From contig NZ_JBEXAC010000001.1 in NCBI RefSeq assembly GCF_040567655.1, forward strand, positions 310,001 through 374,000: a stretch of DNA of 64,000 nt, given 5' to 3'. The position numbers and the translations under genes were made by a program. Source of the DNA: Chitinophaga sp. H8 (lineage in GTDB: Bacteria; Bacteroidota; Bacteroidia; Chitinophagales; Chitinophagaceae). Shown here piece by piece: positions 19,505 through 29,476 of the stretch (position 1 is the first letter of the stretch; every line of letters starts with the position of its first letter). The notes under the pieces were generated by a model, which had not been told where the DNA came from, did no database searches, and saw nothing but the letters and a program-made list of their open reading frames with translations.

Positions 19505-22500
19505 ATGTTAAATAAAATTATTCAAAGACCAGTACTCGCTACGGTAATATCCGTTATCCTGGTCATACTCGGGTTAGTAGGGTTGTCCCGCTTGCCTGTA
19601 ACACAGTTCCCCGATATTGCACCACCCAGTGTCATGGTGTCTGCCAGTTTTCCGGGTGGTAATGCTGCTACGGTGTTGCGTGCGGTAGTAACGCCCCTGG
19701 AAGAAGCGATCAATGGAGTGGAAAATATGACCTATATATCATCTAATGCTTCTAATGACGGGGCTGCGATGGTGACGGTTTATTTTAAGCTGGGAACAGA
19801 CCCTGACCAGGCGGCAGTAAACGTGCAGAACCGGGTGGCGCAGGTAACCAGCCAGCTGCCTCCTGAGGTAGTACAGGCAGGGATCACTACTACTAAACAA
19901 CAAAGTGGTATGATTATGATCCTGGATGTATACAGTGACGATAACAGCAAGTACGATGAAGCTTTTCTGCAAAACTTTGCGAAGATCAATGTTATACCAG
20001 AGATCAAGCGTATACCGGGTGTAGGGCAGGCACAGATTTTTGGTGCCAGGGACTATGCTATGCGGATATGGTTGAAACCAGCACAACTGGCAGCCTACCA
20101 GGTGACACCAAAGGAGGTGATGGCCGCTATCCAGGACCAGAGTCTGGAAGCTGCACCCGGGAAGTTTGGAGAAGGCTCGGATGAAGCATTGTCTTATGTG
20201 ATTAACTATAAAGGGAAGTTTAATCAACCGGAGCAGTTTGAAAATATTGTAATTCGTGTGGCACCGGATGGCTCCGTATTATTCCTGAAAGATGTGGCGC
20301 GCATAGAACTTGGGTCTGCCAGCTATAATACAGACAATAGGGTAAATGGAAAGGATGCGGTAACAATGGCCATCTTCCAGACCAATGGCTCTAATGCCAA
20401 TGAGATCCAGACGACTGTAGGAGAAGTGATGGATAATGCTGCGAAGACCTTCCCAAAAGGGGTGAAGTATCAGGTTACCATGAGCACCAAAGAACAACTG
20501 GACGAATCGATTACGCAAGTGAAAACTACGCTGATAGAGGCTTTTATCCTGGTGTTTGTGATCGTATTCCTCTTCCTGCAGGATTTCAGATCTACGTTGA
20601 TTCCTGCTATTGCCGTACCTGTTTCCTTGTTAGGTACCTTCTTCTTCCTGCAGATGATGGGCTTTTCTATAAATATGCTCACCCTGTTTGCATTGGTACT
20701 GGCAATCGGTATCGTAGTAGACGATGCCATCGTGGTAGTGGAGGCCGTGCATAGCAAAATGGAGCGAACACATCTTCCGGCGCATGCGGCTACGATGTCT
20801 GCAATGGGAGAGATTACCGGAGCTATCGTTTCTATTACACTTGTAATGGCAGCCGTATTCTTTCCGGTAGGATTTATGGAAGGGCCTACGGGGGTGTTTT
20901 ACCGGCAGTTTGCATTTACCCTGGCTGTGGCTATTCTCATTTCAGCGCTCAATGCGCTTACCTTAAGCCCGGCTTTATGTGCGTTATTCCTGAAAAATAC
21001 ACATGCTGGTGAAGGGAATGAGAATGGAAAGGTAAATACCACCAAAGGATTTTCAGCCCGCTTTTTTACGGCGTTTAATACCAGCTTTCAGGCTATGACG
21101 GGGAAGTATACACGTGCAGTAAAATGGTTGATTACCTATAAGTGGGTAAGCCTGGGAGGCCTGGCACTCATCATAGTAAGTACGGTAGTACTGATGAATA
21201 CTACTCCTAAAGGATTTATTCCGAACGAGGACGGCAGTTTTGTGGCCTTCTCATTAGCGTTGCCGCCAGGTGCCGGATTGGATCGTACTTCTGAAGTATT
21301 GCACCGGGCAGATAGTATTTTAAAGCAATATCCTGCAGTGGCGTCCAGCACTACTATCTCCGGATATAATATCCTTAGTAATGGTGCCAGCCCTGCTTAC
21401 GCTATGGGATTCATGAAACTGAAGCCGATTAAAGAACGGGGGAAAGTACAGAATATTGATGCTATTACAGTGGAATTGGGAGAACAGCTCAGCAGTATAA
21501 AAGAAGGCACTTTCAGTGTATTTACTTTTCCTACCGTGCCCGGGTTTGGTACTTTCAACGGATTAGAGCTGGTATTGCAGGATCGTACCGGCGGGCAGGT
21601 AGAACAGTTTAGCGCAACGGCGAATAATTTTATTGGTGAACTGATGCAGCGGCCAGAGATTGGGGTAGCTTTTACCATGTTCAAGGCAGACTTCCCACAG
21701 TTTGAAGTACAGGTAGATGCAATAAAAGCCAAACAATTGGGAGTGAGTGTCAGCGAACTGATGATGACATTACAAACCTATTATGGCAGTAACCAGGCAT
21801 CTGATTTTAACCGCTTCGGTAAATACTACCGGGTAATGGTACAGGCAGATGCAAGTGCACGCAATACGCCTGAAAGTATGGACGGTATTTTTGTGAAGAA
21901 TGACCAGGGAGAAATGGTACCGGTCACGAGCATTGTAACGCTGAAGAGAATATATGGCCCTGAAATGATGAACCGGTATAACCTTTTTAATGCCATCACC
22001 ATTAATGCAATGCCTAAGCCAGGATTCAGTACAGGGGATGCTATGAAAGCAGTAGAAGAAGTGGCCGCTCAAAAGCTGCCGGTGGGATATAGCTACGAAT
22101 GGACTGGCCTTAGTAAAGAAGAAAAGACATCGGGCAATCAGATGGTATTGATATTTGGGCTGGCACTGGTATTTGTGTATTTCCTGCTGGCGGCACAATA
22201 TGAAAGTTATATCCTTCCGCTGGCAGTATTATTATCTATTCCTACAGGTATCCTGGGCGTATTCCTGGCGATCAATATAGCGGGTATTGATAACAATATT
22301 TATGTGCAGGTGGGATTGGTAATGCTGATAGGGTTGCTGGCCAAGAATGCGATCCTGATTGTAGAATTTGCCGTACAAAGAAGAAAGGCGGGTAAAACAT
22401 TATTATCTGCTTCCCTGGAAGCGGCAAAGTTGCGGTTACGTCCTATTATCATGACTTCCCTCGCATTTGTGGCAGGGCTGGTACCGTTGATGACCGTAAA

Positions 22501-22690
22501 AGGAGCTTCTGCCATTGGGAACCATTCTATCAGCATCGGTACAGCAGGAGGGATGTTGTCGGGGGTAATACTGGGGGTATTCATTATACCTGTACTGTTT
22601 ATCGTATTTCAGTTTTTACATGAGAGGGTATCCCGTAAAAAGAAGGTCCTGGTGACAAAGGAGCATGAAATGCTCTCCCCTGTTGTGTAA
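19505..22690 (+). CDS. RND multidrug efflux permease (HAE1, AcrB/MexB type)
   Basis: 1061 residues, close to the usual 1030-1060. It exports hydrophobic or amphiphilic compounds using the proton gradient. N-terminal FFIxRP-like start (MLNKIIQRPVLATVI), RLPVTQFPDIAPP, the conserved periplasmic PKGFIPNEDGS, and the full proton relay: D406 and D407 in TM4 (VVDDAIVVVEA) and K947 in TM10 (LLAKNAILIVEF), matching AcrB D407, D408 and K940. Twelve TM helices with two large periplasmic loops fit. It lies between the adaptor and outer-membrane factor genes. The specific substrate is not visible. Confidence 0.96.
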   Translation: MLNKIIQRPVLATVISVILVILGLVGLSRLPVTQFPDIAPPSVMVSASFPGGNAATVLRAVVTPLEEAINGVENMTYISSNASNDGAAMVTVYFKLGTDPDQAAVNVQNRVAQVTSQLPPEVVQAGITTTKQQSGMIMILDVYSDDNSKYDEAFLQNFAKINVIPEIKRIPGVGQAQIFGARDYAMRIWLKPAQLAAYQVTPKEVMAAIQDQSLEAAPGKFGEGSDEALSYVINYKGKFNQPEQFENIVIRVAPDGSVLFLKDVARIELGSASYNTDNRVNGKDAVTMAIFQTNGSNANEIQTTVGEVMDNAAKTFPKGVKYQVTMSTKEQLDESITQVKTTLIEAFILVFVIVFLFLQDFRSTLIPAIAVPVSLLGTFFFLQMMGFSINMLTLFALVLAIGIVVDDAIVVVEAVHSKMERTHLPAHAATMSAMGEITGAIVSITLVMAAVFFPVGFMEGPTGVFYRQFAFTLAVAILISALNALTLSPALCALFLKNTHAGEGNENGKVNTTKGFSARFFTAFNTSFQAMTGKYTRAVKWLITYKWVSLGGLALIIVSTVVLMNTTPKGFIPNEDGSFVAFSLALPPGAGLDRTSEVLHRADSILKQYPAVASSTTISGYNILSNGASPAYAMGFMKLKPIKERGKVQNIDAITVELGEQLSSIKEGTFSVFTFPTVPGFGTFNGLELVLQDRTGGQVEQFSATANNFIGELMQRPEIGVAFTMFKADFPQFEVQVDAIKAKQLGVSVSELMMTLQTYYGSNQASDFNRFGKYYRVMVQADASARNTPESMDGIFVKNDQGEMVPVTSIVTLKRIYGPEMMNRYNLFNAITINAMPKPGFSTGDAMKAVEEVAAQKLPVGYSYEWTGLSKEEKTSGNQMVLIFGLALVFVYFLLAAQYESYILPLAVLLSIPTGILGVFLAINIAGIDNNIYVQVGLVMLIGLLAKNAILIVEFAVQRRKAGKTLLSASLEAAKLRLRPIIMTSLAFVAGLVPLMTVKGASAIGNHSISIGTAGGMLSGVILGVFIIPVLFIVFQFLHERVSRKKKVLVTKEHEMLSPVV

Positions 22691-22708
22691 TAACAACACA
22701 TCTTTAAA

Positions 22709-24139
22709 ATGAATATTAGTATGACTAAGCATAAAAATTTATTGATAGGATTATCCTTGCTCTGCAGTGTCTTTACGGCCTGCAGGGTAGGCAAGGATTT
22801 TACAAGGCCAGCAGCGGTATTGCCGGAACAATACCGGCATGCAGCTGCACCGGCAGATAGCAGTAATATAGGGAGTTTATCGTGGAAGGTGTTTTTTACC
22901 GATCCTGTATTACAGGCGCTTATCGATAGTGCCATTGTAAAAAATTATGATCTGCAGATAGGACTGAAAAACGTAGCCGCGGCCGCACAAACGCTTAAAA
23001 GTGCCAGGATGGCCGGATTGCCTGAACTGAATTTACAGGTGCAGGGTAACCGGAACTGGTCTTCAAAGAACAGTTTGAATGGTTCATTGTCGGAACAGTT
23101 CATGGGAACCGCATATATGGACGATTACAATGCTAATCTTGGGCTTACCTGGGAGGTGATGGCATGGGGTAAGATCAGCCGGATGAAAGAAGCGGAACTG
23201 GCTGCTTACCTGCAAACGGAAGATGTATCCCGGGCGGTGCAATCGAGGGTGGTGAGCGAAGTGGCCCAGGGATATTATAATCTGTTGATGCTGGATGCAC
23301 AACTGGAAATTGCGCAGCAAAACCTGCGGTTAAATGACAGTACGCTGCAAATGATGCGATTGCAGTATCATGCAGGACAAATCAATACCCTGGCAATAGA
23401 ACAAACGGAAACACAGCGGCAAACGGCCGCTGCACTGATCCCCAAAGTGGAACAACAGATTGTGCTGCAGGAAAATGCACTGCGCATACTCACCGGCAAC
23501 TTACCCGGCGCAATAACGCGCCATGCCCGACTGACGGATATAAACCCAGGTGCACATTTTGCTACCGGCATACCAGCGGCATTGCTGACACAACGACCTG
23601 ATGTACATGCCAGCGAACTGGCTGTAAAGGAGGCGAATGCGCGGGCAGGTATAGCGCAGGCCAGTATGTACCCGGCATTGAATATTACCGCCAGCGTGGG
23701 GGTAAATTCTTTTAAAGCATACAACTGGCTGAATGTACCCGGTAGTCTTTTTGAAATGGTAGGGGCCAGTATTGCACAACCGGTTTTTCAGCAGCGGAAG
23801 TTGAAAACGGCCTGGGAGAAAGCCAAAATAGAACGGGAAAAGAGCATCCTGGAATTTCAGAAAGCAGTACTCACTGCTGTGGGAGAAGTATCCGATGCAC
23901 TGGTAAAAGTAGATAAGCTGCAGGCGCAACGGGAAATGACACAGGTAAAGGTGGATAAATCGCAGAGTGCCGTGAGAAATGCCGGTATGCTTTTCCAGAG
24001 TGGCATGGCTACTTACCTGGAAGTGATCACTGCTCAAAGCAATACTTTGCAAAGCGAATTAGACCTGGCAGCTATCCATCGCGAACAGCTGGAAGCAACC
24101 GTAGCGCTTTATCGCGCACTGGGAGGTGGCTGGAAATAA
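22709..24139 (+). CDS. Outer-membrane efflux channel (OprM/NodT family lipoprotein)
   Basis: 476 residues from ATG 22709; a second in-frame ATG at 22721 is possible. The lipobox VFTAC places the acylated cysteine at residue 25, followed by the NodT-type start VGKDFTRP. Two TolC repeat units are visible, the second ending in AQSNTLQSELDLAAIHREQLEATVALYRALGGGWK, the classic C-terminus of this family (split here for reading: RALGGGW). It forms the trimeric tunnel for the preceding RND pump. Eighteen bases separate it from the pump gene. Confidence 0.95.
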   Translation: MNISMTKHKNLLIGLSLLCSVFTACRVGKDFTRPAAVLPEQYRHAAAPADSSNIGSLSWKVFFTDPVLQALIDSAIVKNYDLQIGLKNVAAAAQTLKSARMAGLPELNLQVQGNRNWSSKNSLNGSLSEQFMGTAYMDDYNANLGLTWEVMAWGKISRMKEAELAAYLQTEDVSRAVQSRVVSEVAQGYYNLLMLDAQLEIAQQNLRLNDSTLQMMRLQYHAGQINTLAIEQTETQRQTAAALIPKVEQQIVLQENALRILTGNLPGAITRHARLTDINPGAHFATGIPAALLTQRPDVHASELAVKEANARAGIAQASMYPALNITASVGVNSFKAYNWLNVPGSLFEMVGASIAQPVFQQRKLKTAWEKAKIEREKSILEFQKAVLTAVGEVSDALVKVDKLQAQREMTQVKVDKSQSAVRNAGMLFQSGMATYLEVITAQSNTLQSELDLAAIHREQLEATVALYRALGGGWK

Positions 24140-24208
24140 AGGTATGGCCGGATCACACCGAAAATATTTATATTTAACCAGGCGCCTGCAATGGTTTAAA
24201 AATAGGTA

Positions 24209-25318
24209 ATGAAGCATAAAACTGCACAAGAGCAACTATTTAACAGGTATTACAGGATCTTTATTATCCCCATGATATTTGTCCTGTATTACCTGCTGTC
24301 ATACATGGTAAACCCATACAGTGAATATTGGAAAAAGATTCCTGAGGCTACCTGGAATGAATTAGGGGTACATGTAGTGGTATTAATGATCATCTGCTGG
24401 CTGATCACGGAAATAAGCCTTTTGTGGGCACGGTGGATGGACAAATTAATGCCCTGGGAGCGATGGCCGGTAAGGAGGTTTGTTGCGCAATTGTGCTGTC
24501 AGATCATTTCCGTTTTTATATTCCTGAGTATCCTCGATGTGGTGCTCTCTTTTATCTTCGGACCGAGAGAGAAAGAACCTGTTACCACACTGGAGAAACT
24601 GGATGAATGGCAATTCATTTTTGTATGCGTCATGATGTCCATACTGATCAGTGCGGTACATACCGGTAATTACTTTCTGCAACGCTGGAAAACTTCTATG
24701 CTGGAGGCGGCAGCATTAAAACTGAAAGCGGCGGAGCTGAATGAAATAGCCATGCAGGCACAGCTGCAGTCTTTGAAGTTACAGCTGGACCCGCATTTTA
24801 TGTTTAATAATTTCAGCACGCTGGCAGCACTGATTACTGATGATAAAGAAGGGGCCATGTCTTTCCTGGAAAACCTTTCCAGGGTATACCGCTATATGAT
24901 CATCAACCTTAACAAAGATGTGATTACCCTGAAGGAAGAACTTAAATTTATACAGGCCTATATTTACCTGATTAAGATCAGGCATGGAGAGAATGTGGAT
25001 ATCCATATTGATATTCCGGAAGAACTTACAGAAAAAGGGATACCACCCATTACCCTGCAGTTACTTATTGAAAATGCGATTAAACATAATGTGGCTTCCA
25101 GTGCTCAGCCATTGCATATACACCTGTATGTGGATGAACAACAAAAACTAACCGTGAGCAATAACATTCAACTGATCCCGTATAATATTCCCTCTACAAG
25201 GCTGGGGCTGGAAAATATCCGGAACCGGTTCAGGATACTCTCGGAACAGGAACCGGAAATCAGTACAGTCAATGAAACATTTGAAGTGAAGCTCCCCTTA
25301 CTTGATTTTAAAAACTAA
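24209..25318 (+). CDS. LytS/YehU-type sensor histidine kinase
   Basis: 369 residues. About four TM segments cover residues 10-150 (IFIIPMIFVLYYLL, VVVLMIICWLITEI, IISVFIFLSILDVVL, FVCVMMSILISAV), then a coiled-coil linker (MLEAAALKLKAAELNEIAMQ) and a His_kinase domain with phosphoacceptor H196 in LDPHFMFNN, N-box LLIENAIKHN and G-box STRLGLENIRNRF. There is no large periplasmic sensor domain, so the signal is probably sensed in or at the membrane. It stands 69 bp behind the efflux channel and 4 bp before its response regulator, suggesting that it controls the efflux operon. Confidence 0.93.
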   Translation: MKHKTAQEQLFNRYYRIFIIPMIFVLYYLLSYMVNPYSEYWKKIPEATWNELGVHVVVLMIICWLITEISLLWARWMDKLMPWERWPVRRFVAQLCCQIISVFIFLSILDVVLSFIFGPREKEPVTTLEKLDEWQFIFVCVMMSILISAVHTGNYFLQRWKTSMLEAAALKLKAAELNEIAMQAQLQSLKLQLDPHFMFNNFSTLAALITDDKEGAMSFLENLSRVYRYMIINLNKDVITLKEELKFIQAYIYLIKIRHGENVDIHIDIPEELTEKGIPPITLQLLIENAIKHNVASSAQPLHIHLYVDEQQKLTVSNNIQLIPYNIPSTRLGLENIRNRFRILSEQEPEISTVNETFEVKLPLLDFKN

Positions 25319-25322
25319 GCGT

Positions 25323-26081
25323 ATGCGTGTCGTGATTATTGAAGATGAGAAGCCTAATGCTACCCGCCTGAAGCATATTATCGCTGAAATATCTCCGGAG
25401 ATAGCGGTGGTGGCAGTACTTGACACCATTGCGGAAAGTGTAGACTGGTTTAAGCAGCATATGCATCCTGATGTGGTATTAATGGATATCAGACTGGCGG
25501 ATGGATTGTCTTTCGATATTTTTTCCCGTACCACACTACAATGCCCGGTTATTTTTACTACTGCCTATGATGAATATGCCATCCGGGCATTTAAAGTAAA
25601 TAGTATTGATTATCTGCTGAAACCAATAGAAAAAGACGATCTGCAACAGGCATTGGAACGGGTAAGTACACCGCAGACTTATAAAATGCCTGCAGAGCCG
25701 GTACAACAACTGCTGGACTTTTTTAAGCAGCAGGATGTCAGCTACCGTACCAGGTTTCTGCTTCCTTACCGGGATGGTTATAAAACAGTACTGGTGGAAG
25801 ATATCGATTTTGTGTATTCTGCTTTTAAAACAGCGCACCTGGCATTAAAAGATCGTACGGAGGAAACCGTTACACAAACAATGGATGAACTGGAAGAACA
25901 GTTTAACCCCTCCCTGTTTTTCCGGGCCAATCGTCAGCATCTGATCAGTATACATAGCATTGGAAGCATCCATAATTATTTTAATGGTAAGTTGAAAATA
26001 ATACTGAAAAGAGATCCGGAGCGGGAGGTGCTGATCAGCAAGGAAAAAGCACCGGCCTTTAAACAATGGCTGGATAAATAG
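25323..26081 (+). CDS. LytTR-family response regulator
   Basis: 252 residues from ATG 25323, four bases after the kinase stop; an in-frame codon at 25302 would overlap the kinase and spoil the receiver start MRVVIIEDE. The receiver domain (1-120) has acidic residues EDE, phosphoacceptor D55 in VVLMDIRLADG, and K105-region LLKPIEKDDL. The LytTR DNA-binding domain (about 145-250) shows LLPYRDGYKTVLVEDIDFVYS and FFRANRQHLISIHSI. LytTR proteins bind short direct repeats. This pair closes the efflux operon and probably regulates it; a strong terminator follows. Confidence 0.94.
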   Translation: MRVVIIEDEKPNATRLKHIIAEISPEIAVVAVLDTIAESVDWFKQHMHPDVVLMDIRLADGLSFDIFSRTTLQCPVIFTTAYDEYAIRAFKVNSIDYLLKPIEKDDLQQALERVSTPQTYKMPAEPVQQLLDFFKQQDVSYRTRFLLPYRDGYKTVLVEDIDFVYSAFKTAHLALKDRTEETVTQTMDELEEQFNPSLFFRANRQHLISIHSIGSIHNYFNGKLKIILKRDPEREVLISKEKAPAFKQWLDK

Positions 26082-26082
26082 T

Positions 26083-26121
26083 AAAAAAAAGCAGGTACTA
26101 GTGAATGTACCTGCTTTTTTA
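26083..26121. terminator. Bidirectional rho-independent terminator
   Basis: GCAGGTAC (26091-26098) pairs with GTACCTGC (26107-26114), flanked by eight A on the left and a run of T on the right, so U-tracts form in both directions. It ends the efflux/two-component operon and the convergent phospholipase gene. Confidence 0.9.
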
Positions 26122-26136
26122 TTGTAAGCGCAATTT

Positions 26137-28671
26137 TTACACCCTTCCCATATATGGATCGCTGGATCCTTCTTTGCCCGTTTCTACCCGTCCGGCATAT
26201 CTTTTCTCAAAATCATGGAATCCATCTGCCAGTATACTGAAGTCGTACCAGCCATGGCTTTTGCTTAGGGGGAGTTTAATATTTTCCCGGCTGCCTTTGG
26301 CAATGGTACGGGTAATGGCTTTTTGCTGATAGACATGATCCCTGATGGTGATGGTAATGGAGGTATCTCCGGGATTATGCAGCCTTAGCAGTAGGGCATT
26401 GCCTGGTGCTTTAGCACTGGCACCCAGATCATATTCACAGGTGATCTCCAATGCAGGATCGTTATCACCTCCTTTAAACTCCCGGAAAAAGCCATTAGGG
26501 CCATGCAGCCGCAGGTGGTATTGCTTATTTTCAAAACCATCTCCAGGCCATTGGTAAGATAATTTATCGCCGGGAATCACTGCAAAAGACCAGTTGCGCG
26601 AAACTTCTGTACTGCCATCCTCGTCACGGAATGAAACGGGTGCGTATACACTGAATGGCGCTCCGGAAGATCTTTTTCCAAAAACACGGTTACCTGCGCT
26701 CATCGTGATCTCAAAGCTTTTTTTCTCCCTGTTCCATTGGCCATCTGCATATAATTCGTAAGGTAATGCTGCAGAGGGGCGTACGCCCTTTTCCTGTCCG
26801 GCCAGGAAGGTAGTATCTGCCGGATTATTTTTTATCTGCGTAATATCCTCCGGTGTAAGTTGTTTGTATCCCGCAGGTACCTGCTTGAATTTAGCATTAT
26901 AGATATCCTTTACAAATGCATCTCGCTGAAGGAAAGGGACGTTACGTGGGGAAGTATTATTAAAGGGACTGAATGCTGCGGTAAGGTCTCCACAGATCGT
27001 ACGCCTCCAGGTACTGATATTATCCAGTTTGATGTTTTTCCTGAACTTCTTATTCAGGAAAACTTCCAGGAATTGCAAGGTGGAAGTATGATCAAATAGC
27101 TGAGAACATACTTTACCTCCTCTGCTCCAGGGAGAGGCGATGATCATCGGTACCCGGAATCCTAATCCAATAGGAGCTTCTCTGGCTTGCTTTGCCGGAA
27201 CTCCTTGTTTTATTTCATTTTCGAGGCGCACGTGTTCTATCTCTGTTTCAATACCGGAAGAACATTTGCCGGTACCAGGCTTGGCATTGTCCGGAATGGA
27301 AAAAGGAGGTACGTGATCAAAGTACCCGTCATTTTCGTCATAGGTAACAATAAAAATGGTTTTTTTCCATACTTCCGGGTTTTTGGTGAGGATATCCAAT
27401 ATTTCCGATACATACCAGGTACCATACCAGGGGGCACTGGGGTGATCGGAAAAGTTTTGCGGACTGGCCAGCCAGGATACGGTAGGCAGTATACCTTCAT
27501 CGGCATCTTTCCGCAGCTGATGCAAAATGTCGCCTGCAGGAATGGTAACTTCCCTGGCTTCGTTGCCATCGTTATAATTCATCGTAGTCACCGATCTGAA
27601 AGCAGGATCACCCGAATTAACGGTAAAGGCACGTTGATGAAGATTTTTTTCTTTTTGAGAGAGCTGTGCAAATTTAACTTTATTCCATTTGGCCAGTTCT
27701 GCAGTGGCATGATCTAATACCTGTTGCTTTTTGGCGATATCGGCCTTTATCTTTTTGGCCGCTTCTTCTGAAGAAGGGCTGGCTTCCTGCAGCTTATTAA
27801 TTTCTCCGGGTAAGGTATCTGCCTGGTTTTGCAGGCTTTGTACATAGCGGGCGCTGAATTTTACCTGGAAGGGGGCGAAATATTCCAGTACATTACAACC
27901 AAAGTTGGAGAGCCAGGATCTTTCTTCATCTTTAAAGCCGCCTCCACAGCTGATCTCGTTCTGATAAAACTTCCAGGAGATATTATTGGCTTCCAGTAGC
28001 TCCGGAAAGCTGGTCCAGGGCTGTTTGCCATAACTGTAATCATCGTTCCTGATATTGGCTTTTGGACGCCCTTCTTCAGGATGGGTGATTTTACCTGTCC
28101 AGAAGAAAGACCGGTTAGGCGTTGTACTGGTCATGGCAGAACAGAAGTTCTGATCACAGATAGTAAAAGCATCTGCCATCGCATAACTGAAAGGAAGATC
28201 CTCCCGGGTATAATAACCCAGTGTAAGCGGCATGGCAGCATATTGTGGGTTGCCCGGTTTTTTAGCGAGCAGCCATTTGTCATATTTACCATTGTTATAG
28301 GCATCTACCTGGCTGGGACGGGAATGTGGCAGATCACCCATCCAGGTAATCTTTGTGTCCTTCATGTCCAGGCGGAAAGGTGCGTAAGTTTCGCCCTGAG
28401 CATTGGTTTGCAGCCAAACAGGTTTATTGTCCGGTAAAGTAATGGCCCTGGGGTCATTAAATCCGCGAACACCTTTTAAGGTGCCAAAACAATGATCAAA
28501 GGAGCGGTTCTCCTGCATTAATATCACGATGTGTTCGGCATCCTCATAGGTAGAGCCGGGTGCAGGATTGATGGCCAGTGCCCGTTGTATGGAAGCGGGC
28601 ATTACCGTGGAAAGTCCGGCTGCACCGGATAATAACATTGATTTCCTGAGAAAGTCGCGTCTTGTATCCAT
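26137..28671 (-). CDS. Tat-exported phosphocholine-specific phospholipase C
   Basis: 844 residues from the ATG at 28671; an upstream start at 28707 would only add residues before the twin-arginine signal (DTRRDFLRKS). The enzyme cleaves phosphatidylcholine or sphingomyelin headgroups outside the cytoplasm. The phosphoesterase domain (acid phosphatase/PLC superfamily) shows EHIVILMQENRSFDHCFG, TSTTPNRSFFWTG with the likely nucleophilic Thr, and VTYDENDGYFDHVPPF. The C-terminal part (from about residue 620) has two beta domains typical of the PlcH/PlcN group (YELYADGQWN..., WYDFSILADGF). A coiled-coil-like insertion (NQADTLPGEINKLQ to ELAKWNKV) interrupts the catalytic domain. It stands alone between two efflux operons; phosphate or lipid scavenging is the usual role. 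Confidence 0.92.
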   Translation of the reverse strand: MDTRRDFLRKSMLLSGAAGLSTVMPASIQRALAINPAPGSTYEDAEHIVILMQENRSFDHCFGTLKGVRGFNDPRAITLPDNKPVWLQTNAQGETYAPFRLDMKDTKITWMGDLPHSRPSQVDAYNNGKYDKWLLAKKPGNPQYAAMPLTLGYYTREDLPFSYAMADAFTICDQNFCSAMTSTTPNRSFFWTGKITHPEEGRPKANIRNDDYSYGKQPWTSFPELLEANNISWKFYQNEISCGGGFKDEERSWLSNFGCNVLEYFAPFQVKFSARYVQSLQNQADTLPGEINKLQEASPSSEEAAKKIKADIAKKQQVLDHATAELAKWNKVKFAQLSQKEKNLHQRAFTVNSGDPAFRSVTTMNYNDGNEAREVTIPAGDILHQLRKDADEGILPTVSWLASPQNFSDHPSAPWYGTWYVSEILDILTKNPEVWKKTIFIVTYDENDGYFDHVPPFSIPDNAKPGTGKCSSGIETEIEHVRLENEIKQGVPAKQAREAPIGLGFRVPMIIASPWSRGGKVCSQLFDHTSTLQFLEVFLNKKFRKNIKLDNISTWRRTICGDLTAAFSPFNNTSPRNVPFLQRDAFVKDIYNAKFKQVPAGYKQLTPEDITQIKNNPADTTFLAGQEKGVRPSAALPYELYADGQWNREKKSFEITMSAGNRVFGKRSSGAPFSVYAPVSFRDEDGSTEVSRNWSFAVIPGDKLSYQWPGDGFENKQYHLRLHGPNGFFREFKGGDNDPALEITCEYDLGASAKAPGNALLLRLHNPGDTSITITIRDHVYQQKAITRTIAKGSRENIKLPLSKSHGWYDFSILADGFHDFEKRYAGRVETGKEGSSDPYMGRV

Positions 28672-28975
28672 AATTAATCCAAAAGAGGGTTTAGTGCTAT
28701 TGGTCACGTGGAAATGACCGTTTTAATGATGACAGTTATAGCTGTGCTGCGTAGGTGCGTTGAAAACACCTTCAACCACAACAGCTACTCAAAATAGTAA
28801 AATATGGATAGGGTGCAGCAAAAAAATGATTATTGGTGAGTTATCTTTTGTTAAAACCGGTGTGGAATTGCCCTGGAGGGTAGCTAGTCTGCTGATATCA
28901 TCTGTTGGTAGCCCCCTGGCTTTAAGTACCACTGGTCAAAATTTTAATACTATTTTAATTCAAAATCCTTTTATT

Positions 28976-28983
28976 TAGGTTTG
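28976..28983 (+). promoter_or_regulatory. Candidate -7 box before the second efflux operon
   Basis: TAGGTTTG matches the TAnnTTTG -7 consensus and lies 19 bp before ATG 29003. The leader would be very short and the upstream -33 region (TTTTAATT) is only AT-rich, so support is modest. Confidence 0.35.
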
Positions 28984-29002
28984 GATTAAATGACATTTGA
29001 TT

Positions 29003-29392
29003 ATGATTAAGAACTGGCGTTGCCTGCATAGCTATTTTTTATTATCCGCGATTGTTTTTAAATCGATGATAATGGGAATGCTGTTCGCATTGTCCAGTCA
29101 TAATATTTGCCTGGAACAGCTGCAAAACATGGACGTGAAATGGCAGCAGCATGTATGCAAGCAACGTAAGAAAAGTGATGACCTGTCTATTGAAGATGTC
29201 TTTAATACCGGAGAAGCGCTGGTATGCGCAACGGGTGTCAGAAAACTCACCGCCTTTCTGAGCAGGTTAGTATTTGTTATAAAACAATGTTTCCTACAGG
29301 TTGTTTCACCCAAAATAAACAACCGCATTTATCTGCGGATCCCCTTTGTACCCGAACGTATTTTCCTGCAATATTGCTCCCTCCTGAGGTGA
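29003..29392 (+). CDS. Small unknown membrane-associated protein at the head of efflux operon 2
   Basis: 129 residues from ATG 29003. I do not recognise a family. It has one N-terminal hydrophobic stretch (FLLSAIVFKSMIMGMLFAL), a polar middle (VKWQQHVCKQRKKSDD), a second hydrophobic patch (LTAFLSRLVFVIKQCFLQVV), six or so cysteines, and a basic end PFVPERIFLQYCSLLR. Small proteins in this position precede metal or drug RND operons in other Bacteroidota, so it may be real and functionally linked. It lies about 80 bp before the TolC-like gene. No opposing gene overlaps it. Confidence 0.5.
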   Translation: MIKNWRCLHSYFLLSAIVFKSMIMGMLFALSSHNICLEQLQNMDVKWQQHVCKQRKKSDDLSIEDVFNTGEALVCATGVRKLTAFLSRLVFVIKQCFLQVVSPKINNRIYLRIPFVPERIFLQYCSLLR

Positions 29393-29476
29393 TCCTGCTT
29401 TTTTCTAAGTAGTTGAATACTTCACGCTGCATGAAATGGTTTCATGCAGTATTACTATGTTTTTACGGAGAAAATT

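Noticed and set aside
28760..28978. 72-codon frame upstream of efflux operon 2
   Set aside because: Low-complexity start (Ser/Thr/Gln-rich), no recognisable feature, and it overlaps the likely promoter of the real operon.
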